From: Microvirga arvi
GTDB lineage: Bacteria > Pseudomonadota > Alphaproteobacteria > Rhizobiales > Beijerinckiaceae
Assembly: GCF_016892765.1 (NCBI RefSeq)
Contig: NZ_JAFEMD010000001.1
Coordinates: 1-64,000 of the forward strand
Length of the DNA: 64,000 nucleotides
Direction: 5' to 3'
The notes under the pieces are model-generated. The model saw only the letters and a list, made by a program, of their open reading frames with translations, was not told the DNA's origin and did not search any database. Every line of letters begins with the position of its first letter. Position 1 is the stretch's first letter. Below are positions 37,231-46,699 of this stretch, piece after piece. Made by a program: the position numbers and the translations under genes.

Positions 37231-37263
37231 GAAGCGTTGCTCCTGTCTTGGTCGACACCGGTA

Positions 37264-37409
37264 CTGTCATTCCGGGGCGGCCATAGGCCGAGCCCGGAAT
37301 CCATAACCGCTAACGAAGCAGAATAAGGAGCCATGTAAGCCGAAATGCTTTTCCTTGTAGCCTTGTGTTTATGGATTCCGGGCTCCGCTGCGCGGCCCCG
37401 GAATGACAG
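37264..37409. repeat. 146-bp long inverted repeat inside the ssu-type operon
   Basis: Ends CTGTCATTCC and GGAATGACAG. The arms continue as GGGGC..GAGCCCGGAATCCATAA and TTATGGATTCCGGGCTC..GCCCC. It sits between the permease and ATPase genes, so it would form a large hairpin in the operon transcript. Confidence 0.8.
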
Positions 37410-37429
37410 TGAGGAGCAGGAATTGATCA

Positions 37430-38308
37430 TCACAGCCTCTCCCGCACGGTGTCCTGCCAGCGCACGAGCGGCTTGGTGGCTGCAACGAGCAGGCTGTCGG
37501 CCGTCTTGCCAAGCAGTGCGAAGGCGATGATGGCGGCGAGGATCTGGTCGGGCTTGCCCATCTGCTGACCGTCGACGAGGAGGTAGCCCAGGCCCTCGGA
37601 TGCGCCCATAAACTCGGCAGCGACCACGAACATGAAGCCGAGTCCCAGACCCGACCGCAGCGCGATCACGGCCTCAGGCAGCACTGCCGGCAGCAGGATG
37701 CGTCGCGCGAGCTGAATGCGCGAAAGGCGGAACACGTGGCCGACCTCCACGAGCTTGCGGTCGACGGAGAGGATCGCGCCCGCGATGCCGAGATAGACGG
37801 GAAAGAACACGCCCACCGCAATGAGCGCCACTTTCGATGCCTCGAAGATGCCGAGCCAGAGAATGAACAGCGGCACCCAGGCGATGGAGGGGATGGCACG
37901 CAGGGCCTGCAGCGTGGGATCGAGCAGTTGCCGGATGGTCCGGTTCGCTCCCGACATCGCACCGAGCACGATGCCGGCTGCAGCCCCGATGACGAAGCCG
38001 ACGAGAACGCGCCAGAGCGTCATCCAGGTATGCGCCCACAACTCGCCGGTCTGGGCCAAGCCCCAGAGCGTCGCGATGATGCGGCTCGGGGGCGGAACGA
38101 GGCGCCCCTGCGCGAGGCCAGATTTGACGGCGGCCTCCCAGAGAAGCGCAATGGCGATGGGCAAGAAAAAACCGAGAAGGATGCGCCAGTCGAAGGCGCG
38201 TCGCTTCTCGGTGGAGGCAGGGGCCGCGAGAGCGGCGGCACCCTCATGGGAGGACCAGGCTTGGCTTGCAGCTTTGCCTGTCACGGCGCTCTCCCGTGAT
38301 GAACTCAT
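37430..38308 (-). CDS. ssuC: ABC transporter permease, SsuC type
   Basis: 292 residues, six membrane helices after a 40-residue cytoplasmic N-terminus. The EAA loop reads ILLPAVLPEAVIALRSGLGLG, as in binding-protein-dependent permeases of the nitrate/sulfonate/taurine group. The ATG shares one base with the stop of the binding-protein gene (TGATG), so the two are coupled. Confidence 0.88.
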   Translation of the reverse strand: MSSSRESAVTGKAASQAWSSHEGAAALAAPASTEKRRAFDWRILLGFFLPIAIALLWEAAVKSGLAQGRLVPPPSRIIATLWGLAQTGELWAHTWMTLWRVLVGFVIGAAAGIVLGAMSGANRTIRQLLDPTLQALRAIPSIAWVPLFILWLGIFEASKVALIAVGVFFPVYLGIAGAILSVDRKLVEVGHVFRLSRIQLARRILLPAVLPEAVIALRSGLGLGFMFVVAAEFMGASEGLGYLLVDGQQMGKPDQILAAIIAFALLGKTADSLLVAATKPLVRWQDTVRERL

Positions 38309-39276
38309 CAGCGCTGCGCGGTGGCGAAGCGGCGGTCGATCAGGGAATCGACGGCGGCGCGCACGTTGGTCTCAGGGGTGATGACGCCGGCCTGCTGCAG
38401 GGCGAGACCTGCGGCGAGGATGGTGTCGACCTGAGCCTGACCGATGGACGAGTGCGTCAGCTCCGTGCGCTCGAGCTGGCGCTCGATGACCGCGTCGGAC
38501 AGCTTGGTGTAGGTCACGAGGATCTTCTTCAGCTCGGCCGGATTGGCGAGAGCGTATTTGCGGGCTTCCTCATAGGCCTTGAGCACGCGCTCCACGAGAG
38601 CAGGGCTCTCCTTGGCGAAGGCTTCGGAGACGTTGAGCACGCCCCAGGTGTTGGCGCCGGCGTTGCGGTAGAAGAGCTGGGCACCGCTTTCCACTTCGGC
38701 TGCGGCCATCAGCGGGTCCAGGCCGGCCCAGGCATCCACGTCGCCGCGCTCGAGGGCGGTGCGGCCATCCGGATGTTGGAGCAGGACGAGCTTCACGTCC
38801 TTCTCGGTGAGCTTGGCCTCCTGCAGAGCGCGCACCAGGAAGATGTGCGGATCGGTGCCGCGGGTCACGGCCACGCGCTTGCCCTTCAGGTCCTCGACCT
38901 TGGCGATGCCCGTATCCTTGCGGGTGACGAGCGCCGTCCATTCGGGGCGGGAATAGACATAGATCGACTTGATCGGGTTGCCGTTGATCTTGCCGATCAG
39001 CGCGGCGGCGCCGGCGGTGGAGCCGAAATCGATCGAGCCGGCATTGAGGAATTCGAGCGCCTTGTTGGAGCCGAGCGACTGCACCCAGCGGACGCCGATA
39101 TTGTCCTTCGCCAGTTCCTTCTCCAGGAAGCCCTTCTCCTTCAGGAGCAGGCTCACCGGGTTGTAGGTGGCGAAGTCAATGCGGATTTCCTTCACCTGGG
39201 CCACGGCGGCACCGGTGAAGGAGGCGAGGCCGGTCGCAAGCGAAGCGGCGAGGAGAAGGCGGCGGGTCAGGCTCAT
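38308..39276 (-). CDS. ssuA: aliphatic sulfonate-type substrate-binding protein
   Basis: 322 residues from the ATG at 39276, with a signal peptide ending near AAVAQ; the frame opens upstream but without a signal-like start. The SsuA/NMT1-type binding fold is recognisable from IDFATYNPVSLLLKEKGFLE and the central GSTAGAAALIGK. It is periplasmic and presents a sulfonate, taurine or nitrate-like ligand to the permease; the exact ligand is not readable. It is the first gene of the operon, with a good upstream promoter. Confidence 0.87.
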   Translation of the reverse strand: MSLTRRLLLAASLATGLASFTGAAVAQVKEIRIDFATYNPVSLLLKEKGFLEKELAKDNIGVRWVQSLGSNKALEFLNAGSIDFGSTAGAAALIGKINGNPIKSIYVYSRPEWTALVTRKDTGIAKVEDLKGKRVAVTRGTDPHIFLVRALQEAKLTEKDVKLVLLQHPDGRTALERGDVDAWAGLDPLMAAAEVESGAQLFYRNAGANTWGVLNVSEAFAKESPALVERVLKAYEEARKYALANPAELKKILVTYTKLSDAVIERQLERTELTHSSIGQAQVDTILAAGLALQQAGVITPETNVRAAVDSLIDRRFATAQR

Positions 39277-39385
39277 CGTGTCATTCCCATGTTTGGCGCA
39301 TGGGAGCATCGTTGGAGGCGCCCGGCGCTTTAGCTGCACTTGTTTCGCGCCCGCAATCTGCATGCTCAAATCGGCGCGTGTCCGT

Positions 39386-39414
39386 TTTTTAGGAAGGTTT
39401 GTTTGTTATGTCAA
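39386..39414 (-). promoter_or_regulatory. promoter of the ssu-type operon
   Basis: On the minus strand TTGACA, 17 bp, TAAAAA in an AT-rich tract, giving a leader of roughly 100 nt before the binding-protein gene. The -35 is exact; the -10 is moderate. Confidence 0.5.
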
Positions 39415-39528
39415 ACAATATCTCTTATAAAGAACATAGTATTCGTTCTGCCGGATAATGCCAGTCCGCCCGTGGGCGAAGCCTCTATGAGGTGGTAAGG
39501 CAGGCGGCTCCTCGTATACGGTTGTTCC

Positions 39529-42279
39529 ATGCCAGCCCACAGCCCCCAGAGCCTCCTGAAAAGCCTCGGCAGCCAAACGATCCGGGATGCGGCGGACCTG
39601 CGCGCCAGGCTCGTTCCTGCGCTGAAGACTTTTCTCGACGAGGGACGGGCCGAGGCGGAGGCAAATCTTCTGGAGAGCCAGAACGGCCTCGCCTGCGCCC
39701 GCTATCTCTGCGAGCAGATGGACCAGGTGGTGCGCATCGTCCACGATGCCGTGGCCCGGCACCTCTACCCCGCGGCCAATCCGTCCGCCGGCGAGCGCCT
39801 CGCCGTGGCGGCGACCGGCGGCTACGGGCGCGGGACCCTGGCGCCGGGCTCAGACGTCGATCTCCTGTTCCTGCTGCCCTACAAGCAGACCGCCTGGAGC
39901 GAGAGCGTCGTCGAAGCGATGCTCTACATGCTGTGGGACCTGAAGCTGAAAGTCGGGCATGCGACCCGCTCGGTGGAGGAGTGCCTGCGCGAGGCCCATG
40001 CGGACATGACGATCCGCACCTCGCTCCTCGAAGCCCGCTTCCTCTTCGGCGACCGGGATCTCTTCGAGGATCTGGAGAAACGCTTCGACAAGGAAGTCGT
40101 CGCGACCTCGGCGCCGGCCTTCGTCGATGCCAAGCTGAAGGAGCGCGACGCACGCGTCGCCAAGGCCGGCGCCTCGCGCTATCTTGTCGAGCCCAACGTG
40201 AAGGACGGCAAGGGAGGCCTGCGCGACCTCAACACGCTCTTCTGGATCGCCAAATACGTCTACCGGGTGAAGGAGCCCAAGGAGCTGGTGACGGCAGGCC
40301 TCTTCACGCAGGAGGAATTCAACCTGTTCGCGCGCTGCGAGGAGTTCCTGTGGCGGGTGCGCTGCCACATGCATTTCGCCACCGGCCGAGCCGAGGAGCG
40401 GCTGACCTTCGACCTGCAGCGGACCATCGCCGAGCGCATAGGCGTTGCACCCCGTGGCGGGTTGTCGGCGGTCGAGCGCTTCATGAAGGCGTATTTCCTC
40501 ATCGCCAAGGATGTCGGCGATCTGACCGCCATCGTCTGTGCGGAGCTCGAAGCGCGTCAGACGAAGCGGCGCCCCATGCTGGACCGGATGTTCGGCCGCT
40601 TCCGTCGCCAGCGCGGCGGCGCCCTGGTGGGTGACGGCTTCGTCATCGACAACAACCGTCTCAACGTCGAGAACGAGGACGTATTCGAGCACGATCCCGT
40701 CAACCTGATCCGCCTGTTCTGGCTCGCCGACCGGCACAACCTTGCGGTCCATCCCGATGCAAAGCGTCTGGCGACACGCTCGCTCAAGCTGATCGCGCCG
40801 AGCCTGCGCAACGATCCGGAAGCCAACAAGCTCTTTCTCGAGATCATCACGTCGAAGAATGCGCCCGAGATCGTGCTGCGTCATATGAACGAGGCCGGCG
40901 TGCTCGGCCGCTTCGTTCCGGATTTCGGACGCATCGTAGCGATGATGCAGTTCAATATGTATCACCACTATACGGTGGACGAGCACCTCATCCGCTCGGT
41001 CGGCGTGCTCACCGAGATCGAAGCCGGCCATCTCGGCGACGAGCATCCGCTCGCCAACCAGATCTTTCCGACCATCCGCAACCGCCGTGCGCTCTACGTG
41101 GCCGTCTTCCTGCACGACATCGCCAAGGGACGGCCCGAGGATCACTCGACCGCAGGCGCCGCGATCGCCCGCAAGCTCGGACCCCGTTTCGGCCTCACCG
41201 ATGCGGAGACCGACACGGTATCCTGGCTCGTCGAGCATCATCTTCTGATGTCGAACACCGCGCAGAGCCGCGATCTCTCGGATCCTGCCACCATCAAGAG
41301 CTTTGCGGAGGTGGTGCAGACCATGGAGCGCCTGAAGCTCCTGCTCGTGCTCACCATCGCCGACATCAAGGCCGTGGGTCCGGGCACCTGGACCGGCTGG
41401 AAGGGCCAGCTCCTGCGCAACCTCTACCAGGAAACGGAGGTTTTTCTCGGCGGCGGCGCGGTGGACCTCGCCCGCTCCGAGCGGGTGCGCATGGTGCAGG
41501 AGCAGCTGCGCGCCGAGCTGCCCGACTGGCCGGACGCGGAATTCGAGGCCTATGCCGCGCGCCATACGCCGGCGTACTGGCTCAAGACCGACGAGACCCG
41601 GCGCGCGAAGCAGGCGCGCTTCCTGCAGCAATCCGACCGGGCCGGGCGTACGGTCACCACCGCCTACGAGACGGACCAGTTCCGCGACGTGACGGAGTTC
41701 ACGGTCCTTTCGCCGGACCACCCGCGCCTGCTCGCCATCATCACCGGGGCCTGTGCTGCGGCGGGCGGCAACATTGTCGATGCGCAGATCTTCACCACCA
41801 CGGACGGCATGGCGCTCGACACCATCGTCCTCTCCCGTGCCTTCGACCGGGATGAGGACGAGCTGCGCCGTGCCGAGCGGGTCGCCAAGGCCATCGAGCG
41901 GGCGCTGAAAGGGGAGGTGAAGATCGCCGACCTCGTGGACGGCAAGCGCCCGGCGAAGGAGCGTTCCAAGGCCTTCCACGTGCCGCCCGAGGTGACGATC
42001 GACAATTCCCTGTCGAACCGCCAGACGGTGATCGAGGTCTCGGGCCTGGACCGACCGGGCCTGCTCTACGACCTGACCACTGCCCTCGGGAAGCTCAACC
42101 TCAACATCGCCTCGGCCCATATCGTCACCTTCGGCGAGAAGGCCGTGGACGTGTTCTACGTGACGGACCTGACGGGCACGAAGATCACCCATGCGGGCCG
42201 CCAGGCCACCATCCGCCGGGCCCTGCTGGACGTCTTCAAGACGGAGGAAACCGAGTCTCTCCAGCGGCGCAGCGCTTGA
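39529..42279 (+). CDS. glnD: PII uridylyltransferase/uridylyl-removing enzyme GlnD
   Basis: 916 residues, the expected length. Domains in order: nucleotidyltransferase (GGYGRGTLAPGSDVDLLF, residues about 83-107), linker, HD domain (HHYTVDEHL, then VFLHDIAKG and EDHS), and two C-terminal ACT domains (FTVLSPDHPRLLAIITG and VSGLDRPGLLYDL). It uridylylates PII when glutamine is low and removes UMP when it is high, so it is the primary nitrogen sensor. It is followed 67 bp later by grpE. Confidence 0.97.
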   Translation: MPAHSPQSLLKSLGSQTIRDAADLRARLVPALKTFLDEGRAEAEANLLESQNGLACARYLCEQMDQVVRIVHDAVARHLYPAANPSAGERLAVAATGGYGRGTLAPGSDVDLLFLLPYKQTAWSESVVEAMLYMLWDLKLKVGHATRSVEECLREAHADMTIRTSLLEARFLFGDRDLFEDLEKRFDKEVVATSAPAFVDAKLKERDARVAKAGASRYLVEPNVKDGKGGLRDLNTLFWIAKYVYRVKEPKELVTAGLFTQEEFNLFARCEEFLWRVRCHMHFATGRAEERLTFDLQRTIAERIGVAPRGGLSAVERFMKAYFLIAKDVGDLTAIVCAELEARQTKRRPMLDRMFGRFRRQRGGALVGDGFVIDNNRLNVENEDVFEHDPVNLIRLFWLADRHNLAVHPDAKRLATRSLKLIAPSLRNDPEANKLFLEIITSKNAPEIVLRHMNEAGVLGRFVPDFGRIVAMMQFNMYHHYTVDEHLIRSVGVLTEIEAGHLGDEHPLANQIFPTIRNRRALYVAVFLHDIAKGRPEDHSTAGAAIARKLGPRFGLTDAETDTVSWLVEHHLLMSNTAQSRDLSDPATIKSFAEVVQTMERLKLLLVLTIADIKAVGPGTWTGWKGQLLRNLYQETEVFLGGGAVDLARSERVRMVQEQLRAELPDWPDAEFEAYAARHTPAYWLKTDETRRAKQARFLQQSDRAGRTVTTAYETDQFRDVTEFTVLSPDHPRLLAIITGACAAAGGNIVDAQIFTTTDGMALDTIVLSRAFDRDEDELRRAERVAKAIERALKGEVKIADLVDGKRPAKERSKAFHVPPEVTIDNSLSNRQTVIEVSGLDRPGLLYDLTTALGKLNLNIASAHIVTFGEKAVDVFYVTDLTGTKITHAGRQATIRRALLDVFKTEETESLQRRSA

Positions 42280-42303
42280 TTTGTGGCGTCGGGGACCTGA
42301 TAT
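42275..42303 (+). promoter_or_regulatory. possible sigma-32-type promoter of grpE
   Basis: CTTG (42275), 18 bp, CTGATAT (42297), which differs by one base from the CYTAT-like heat-shock -10 and overlaps the glnD stop codon. It is weaker than the dnaK promoter at 52189. Confidence 0.35.
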
Positions 42304-42346
42304 GTGCCCCGAACCCTTCTCCTTATCCACCTTTAGCTGATCGATC

Positions 42347-42985
42347 ATGAATCCGAACGACACGGAAAACCAGAACGCGGCCCCGCAGACCGAGCCCGCC
42401 CACGACGCTGTCAATCAGGACACCGTCAACCAGGCCTCGTCTGCGCCAGAGGCCGACCCGATCGCCGTTCTCGAGGCCGAGAAGGCGGATCTGAAGGACA
42501 AGCTCCTGCGCCTGATGGCCGATATGGAGAACTTGCGGCGCCGCACTGCCCGCGAAATCACGGATGCCCGAACCTATGCGGTGACGAACTTCGCCCGCGA
42601 CATGCTCAATGTGGCCGACAACGTGCGCCGCGCCATCGAGAGCGTGCCGGAGGAGGCGAGCAAGACCGCCGAGGGCGCCTTCAGAGGCCTCCTCGACGGC
42701 ATCGACCTCACCGAGCGCGACCTGCTCAAGACCCTCGAGCGCCACGGGGTCAAGAAGCTCGATCCGCAGGGCCAGAAGTTCGATCCGAACCTACACCAGG
42801 CCATGTTCGAGATCCCCAATCCGGAGGTGCCGAGCGGCACGGTCCTACAGGTGGTCCAGTCCGGTTATGTCATCGGCGACCGCGTCCTGCGCCCGGCCCT
42901 GGTCGGCGTGTCCAAGGGTGGCCCGAAGGCTGCCGCCAACGGTAACGGTGCCGAGACGGCGGATAACCCATCCGCGTCTTCATAA
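42347..42985 (+). CDS. grpE: nucleotide exchange factor GrpE
   Basis: 212 residues. An acidic Gln/Asn-rich N-terminus and a long coiled coil ([26 protein letters not shown]) lead to the C-terminal beta domain with the GrpE signature [20 protein letters not shown]. It releases ADP from DnaK. dnaK and dnaJ lie 6-10 kb away on the other strand. Confidence 0.97.
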   Translation: MNPNDTENQNAAPQTEPAHDAVNQDTVNQASSAPEADPIAVLEAEKADLKDKLLRLMADMENLRRRTAREITDARTYAVTNFARDMLNVADNVRRAIESVPEEASKTAEGAFRGLLDGIDLTERDLLKTLERHGVKKLDPQGQKFDPNLHQAMFEIPNPEVPSGTVLQVVQSGYVIGDRVLRPALVGVSKGGPKAAANGNGAETADNPSASS

Positions 42986-43007
42986 GAGGCCAAGCTCTAC
43001 GCCTGTG

Positions 43008-43041
43008 CCCTCCCCCTTGCGGGGAGGGGGGCGTAAAGTCA
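43008..43041. repeat. partial copy of the CCCTTGCGGGGAGGG repeat
   Basis: CCCTCCCCCTTGCGGGGAGG followed by GGGGGCGTAAAGTCAG matches the left half of 35710-35870. The right arm is missing, so this is a fragment. Confidence 0.6.
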
Positions 43042-43158
43042 GGACGCTGCCTCTGGTGAGGGAGACCCTGCACGACTACAGCATTCGATCGAGGATCTTT
43101 CACCCGGGAAGCGGATGCCGGCCCGCCGTCCGGCAACGGCGGCAGGCGGGAAACCCCG

Positions 43159-44097
43159 TCAGGGATTCATCTCGACACCGTCGATCAGGCCCCGGAACCG
43201 CCGCAGGTTGTCGTCCCGCTGTTCGGCCCGGGTCAGGCCGACCATGCGCACGTAGCGGTTCGGCTCGAAGCGGATGGTCTGCATGACGATGACCGGCTGG
43301 CCCGATTCCGCCTCCACCGCCTTGGCGACGATCTCGTGCCAGTCCTGCCCCTTGAAGCGGAAGGCCTCCGAGCGCTCGATCTTGATGTCCTTGAGGATCT
43401 GGTTCGAGTTGAGCGCGGCGCGGGCGAACTGGTTGCGCTGGTCGCCGGCAGGGGGCGCGGCATTGAGGGACGAGGCCACAATGACGATCGGCTGCTCCAC
43501 CGCCTTGATCATGTCCTTGGGTCCGTCCGTGAACAGGACCGAATTGCCCGACATGACCCGGACCGGGCGGAAACCCGCCTTGTCCCCGAGCCGGAAGGGC
43601 AGGGCGGAGATCTGCTCCTCGAGGGAAACCGGGCCGCGGAGGGCGACCGTCTTCAGAGCCTCGCGCATCTGCGCTTCGCTGTAGCCGTCTTCCCCGCCGC
43701 GAACCTGGGCGATGATGAGGCCCGCCATGTCCTCGCCCTTGACCGCCATCACCCATTTGCGGCCCTGCACGGGGCCAGCCATGGTGCCGCCGATCAGCAC
43801 GCCGGTCTTGGCGCCCAGGGTCAGTGTCTCGCGGGAGGTCTCGTCCAGACCCTGGCGCTTCAGGGCATCCTTCGTGAAGCCCTTGAGCAGCTGCTCATAG
43901 GCGGCGGCCGGCATCTCCACGAAATTGATGGCGGCGGCCTTCTCCTCGTTCTCGAAACCACTGAACCGCCGCGAGACCATCATGTCCGCAGGCGGAACGA
44001 TGCCGATCCGGGAGGCTGGCGGAAAGACGGGCTCGGCCGCGAAGGCGGCCTGGGCCGACAGGATGAGGCCTAAGGCAGCGGCTGCGAAAGCTTTCAT
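43159..44097 (-). CDS. exported protein of unknown function
   Basis: 312 residues with a clear Sec signal (residues 1-20, ending AFA). There are no membrane helices and almost no cysteine in the mature part, so it should be a soluble periplasmic protein. I do not recognise the family; the sequence looks conserved and well-folded (alternating charged and hydrophobic segments such as MVGLTRAEQRDDNLRRF at the end). GGAGGGGCG precedes the ATG. It follows alkB on the same strand. Confidence 0.78.
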   Translation of the reverse strand: MKAFAAAALGLILSAQAAFAAEPVFPPASRIGIVPPADMMVSRRFSGFENEEKAAAINFVEMPAAAYEQLLKGFTKDALKRQGLDETSRETLTLGAKTGVLIGGTMAGPVQGRKWVMAVKGEDMAGLIIAQVRGGEDGYSEAQMREALKTVALRGPVSLEEQISALPFRLGDKAGFRPVRVMSGNSVLFTDGPKDMIKAVEQPIVIVASSLNAAPPAGDQRNQFARAALNSNQILKDIKIERSEAFRFKGQDWHEIVAKAVEAESGQPVIVMQTIRFEPNRYVRMVGLTRAEQRDDNLRRFRGLIDGVEMNP

Positions 44098-44144
44098 GGA
44101 TGCGCCCCTCCAGAGGTGCTTGCAGGTGATCTGTCCCGTCGACG

Positions 44145-44765
44145 CTAAAGCGCCTTATCAACCTTGCGCAAGGTGAGATTGAGCCGCCCGCCCTGCGGCA
44201 GCAGGTCCGAGCTACCCGCATTCAGCCGGTCGATGCCATGATAGATCAGCCGCGCAGGACCGCCGAACACGATCGCGTCACCGGATCGGAGCCTGATCGA
44301 TTTCGTCGGATCCCTGCGCTCCAGGCCGCCATAGCGGAACAGCGCCGTGTCGCCCAGCGACAGGGAGACCACGGGCGCCTCGAACTCCTTCTCGTCCTTG
44401 TCCTGATGCATCCCCATGCGGGCGCTCTGTTCGTAGAAGTTGATCAGGCAGGCATCGGGCGGATGCGGGTAGAAGCTCAATTCCTCCCAGGCGCGCAGGA
44501 CCTGTTCCGGCATGGCCGGCCAGGGCTTGCCGGTCTCGGGATGGGTGGGCTGGTAGCGGTAGCCGTCGACGTCCGACACCCAGCCCAGCCGCCCGCAATT
44601 GGTCATGCGCACCGAGAACGGCTTGCCCGTGCGCGGCATGCGCGGCGTGAAGAGAGGAGCTTGCATCGTGATCTCGCGCAGCGATTGGAGCAGGCGCTCC
44701 TGCGCGGGGCGGTCGAGATAGTCGGGGTAGTAGACGAGGCCGGGGCTGAGGGTGATGGGGGACAT
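44145..44765 (-). CDS. alkB: alpha-ketoglutarate-dependent DNA dioxygenase AlkB
   Basis: 206 residues from the ATG at 44765; the frame extends into the repeats upstream, which are noncoding. The iron ligands are HQDKDE (His, Asp) and IYHGIDR (His), and the 2-oxoglutarate Arg lies in RLNLTLRK. FYEQSARMGMHQDKDE is a hallmark of AlkB. It removes methyl groups from 1-meA and 3-meC. The Ada-like gene is 9 kb away, so no adaptive-response operon is seen here. Confidence 0.95.
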   Translation of the reverse strand: MSPITLSPGLVYYPDYLDRPAQERLLQSLREITMQAPLFTPRMPRTGKPFSVRMTNCGRLGWVSDVDGYRYQPTHPETGKPWPAMPEQVLRAWEELSFYPHPPDACLINFYEQSARMGMHQDKDEKEFEAPVVSLSLGDTALFRYGGLERRDPTKSIRLRSGDAIVFGGPARLIYHGIDRLNAGSSDLLPQGGRLNLTLRKVDKAL

Positions 44766-44794
44766 GGTACGATTCTGAAAGATGCCACGGCTTG

Positions 44795-44979
44795 CGTCAT
44801 CCCCGGACTTGTTCCGGGGATCCACGTCTTTTTCCAACGCTGTGGTTCTAGAGCATATTTCGGCGAAGTGGATCCGGTTCGCCGTCAAAATATGCGGCGA
44901 GCCAAAGAAGAGAGATGATTCCACGTCAGTGGAAACAGCTCTAAAAACGTGGATGGCCGGGACAAGCCCGGCCATGACG
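44795..44979. repeat. CGTCATG palindromic element interrupted by a 95-bp element
   Basis: The left part (CGTCATCCCCGGACTTG, to 44848) and right part (ACGTGGATGGCC to CATGACG at 44979) form one element like those at 26614 and 32727. It is split by the 95-bp repeat at 44849-44943, which lies in the loop. Confidence 0.85.
44849..44943. repeat. 95-bp palindromic element, copy 2 (nested)
   Basis: TAGAGC to GCTCTA, the same length as 16495-16589 and about 93% identical. It is nested inside the CGTCATG element, so it inserted later. Confidence 0.85.
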
Positions 44980-45005
44980 TGTGGGGAACGAGATTGAAAC
45001 CTCCC

Positions 45006-45626
45006 TTACCCCTCCAGCACCTCTTTGCTGGCCACCGTCGTGTCCTCGTTGAGCTTGTAGACGAGCGGGATGCCCGTCGCGAGCTCGAGGCTCGGGATCG
45101 TCTCGGAGGTGAGGCCGTCGAGCACCATCACGAGGGCGCGCAGGGAATTGCCGTGGGCGGCCACCAGCACGCGCTCGCCGCGCATGACGCGGGGCAGGAT
45201 CTCGCGGATGTAGTAGGGCAGCACGCGGGCCACCGTGTCCTTCAGGCTCTCGCCGCCGGGCGGGGGCACGTCGTAGGAGCGACGCCAGAGATGAACCTGC
45301 TCCTCGCCCCAGCGGGCGCGGGCATCGTCCTTGTTGAGGCCTGCCAGATCGCCGTAATCGCGCTCGTTCAGGGCGAGGTTCGCAATGGTCTTGAGATCCG
45401 GCTGGCTGATCTCTTCCAGGATCAGCTTGCAGGTGCGCTGGGCGCGCGACAGATCGGATGTGAAGGCGACGTCGAACTGCACCCCCATCTCCTTCAGGCG
45501 ACGGCCCGCGTTGCGCGCCTCCTCGATGCCGAGATCGGTTAGGCCCGGATCCTTCCAGCCGGTGAACAGGTTCTTGAGGTTCCACTCGCTCTGGCCGTGG
45601 CGGGCAAGCACAAGAAGGCGATCCAT
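45006..45626 (-). CDS. gpmA: 2,3-bisphosphoglycerate-dependent phosphoglycerate mutase
   Basis: 206 residues, the short alphaproteobacterial form. [12 protein letters not shown] carries the phosphohistidine, [12 protein letters not shown] the catalytic Glu region, and [13 protein letters not shown] the second His. It interconverts 3- and 2-phosphoglycerate in glycolysis. It lies 39 bp behind dapB on the same strand and is probably co-transcribed. Confidence 0.96.
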   Translation of the reverse strand: MDRLLVLARHGQSEWNLKNLFTGWKDPGLTDLGIEEARNAGRRLKEMGVQFDVAFTSDLSRAQRTCKLILEEISQPDLKTIANLALNERDYGDLAGLNKDDARARWGEEQVHLWRRSYDVPPPGGESLKDTVARVLPYYIREILPRVMRGERVLVAAHGNSLRALVMVLDGLTSETIPSLELATGIPLVYKLNEDTTVASKEVLEG

Positions 45627-45665
45627 ATCGTAGCGTCTCCGATGTCGGTGCGATGTAAGCGGGTT

Positions 45666-46481
45666 TTAGAGCTGATCGAGGCCAAGGACATGGGCCATGG
45701 TGTAAAGCCCAGGCTTCTTGTCGAATCCCCAGAGCGCGGCCCTCACGGCGCCGCGGGCGAAGATGCTGCGATCCTCGGCCCGGTGCGACAGCTCCAGGCG
45801 CTCGCCGGCTCCGGCGAAGATCACCGAATGCTCGCCGACGACCGTGCCGCCCCGAAGGGTCGCGAAACCGATATCGCCCGCATTGCGTGCGCCGGTATGT
45901 CCGTCGCGGCTGCGCACGGAGCGATCCTTGAGGGATACCTTCCGTCCTTCCGCCGCGGCCTCGCCGAGAAGCAGGGCCGTGCCGGAGGGCGCGTCCACCT
46001 TCATGCGGTGGTGCATCTCGAGGATCTCAATGTCGAAGTCTTCACCCAGCGTCGCCGCGACCTTGCGCACGAGGCCGGCGAGCAGGTTGACGCCGAGCGA
46101 CATGTTGCCGGACTGGACGATGCGCGCATGACGCGCAGCCGCCTCCAGCTTGGTGAAGTCGGCTTCTGCCAAGCCGGTGGTGCCGATCACATGGACGATG
46201 CGCGCCTGGGCCGCGAGCGCCGCGAACGCGACAGTTCCGGCAGGCGCCGTGAAGTCGAGAACGCCGTCGGCCTGGGCGAAGACGGGCAGGGGATCGTCGG
46301 TCACGTCCACGTCGAGAAGCCCGATACCGGCCAGCAGCCCGGCATCGTGCCCGAGAGCAGGCGAGCCTTCCCGCTCGATGGCGCCGACGAGGGTGCAGCC
46401 CTCGGTTTCGGCCACGGTTTTGATGAGCATGCGCCCCATGCGTCCGGCGGCACCCACCACGACAAGTCGCATCTCGCTCAT
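45666..46481 (-). CDS. dapB: 4-hydroxy-tetrahydrodipicolinate reductase
   Basis: 271 residues from the ATG at 46481, with AGGAGA at proper spacing; an ATG two codons upstream is too close to it. [10 protein letters not shown] binds NAD(P)[10 protein letters not shown] matches the substrate-binding region and [20 protein letters not shown] is the family signature. It acts in the diaminopimelate/lysine pathway. gpmA follows. Confidence 0.97.
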   Translation of the reverse strand: MSEMRLVVVGAAGRMGRMLIKTVAETEGCTLVGAIEREGSPALGHDAGLLAGIGLLDVDVTDDPLPVFAQADGVLDFTAPAGTVAFAALAAQARIVHVIGTTGLAEADFTKLEAAARHARIVQSGNMSLGVNLLAGLVRKVAATLGEDFDIEILEMHHRMKVDAPSGTALLLGEAAAEGRKVSLKDRSVRSRDGHTGARNAGDIGFATLRGGTVVGEHSVIFAGAGERLELSHRAEDRSIFARGAVRAALWGFDKKPGLYTMAHVLGLDQL

Positions 46482-46556
46482 GACCATTCTCCTGTTGTCA
46501 CGGGGTCAGGGTATAGCGGCTTGGGGGATGGCTGAGAAGCGTGGAGGTTGCCTTAA

Positions 46557-46688
46557 CCCTCCCCCCTTTGCGGGGGAGGGTGGCGAACGAAGTGAGCCGG
46601 AAGAGGGGGCGTTCTTCGATTGAGCGCGGCCCCTCTCCCGACCCTCGCTCACGCGAGGGCCACCCTCCCCCACTGAGGGGAGAGGGCG
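46557..46688. repeat. CGAGGGCCACCCTC-type palindromic repeat, copy 1
   Basis: CCCTCCCCCCTTTGCGGGGG and GGTGGCGAACGAAGTGAGCC are followed by CCGACCCTCGCTCACGCGAG. The segment is shared almost exactly with 55040-55171. Confidence 0.75.
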
Positions 46689-46699
46689 AGTGGCGCACT

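Noticed and set aside
39850..42414. 854-codon minus-strand frame opposite glnD
   Set aside because: Same reason: antisense shadow of a conserved gene with low-complexity, unfamiliar sequence.
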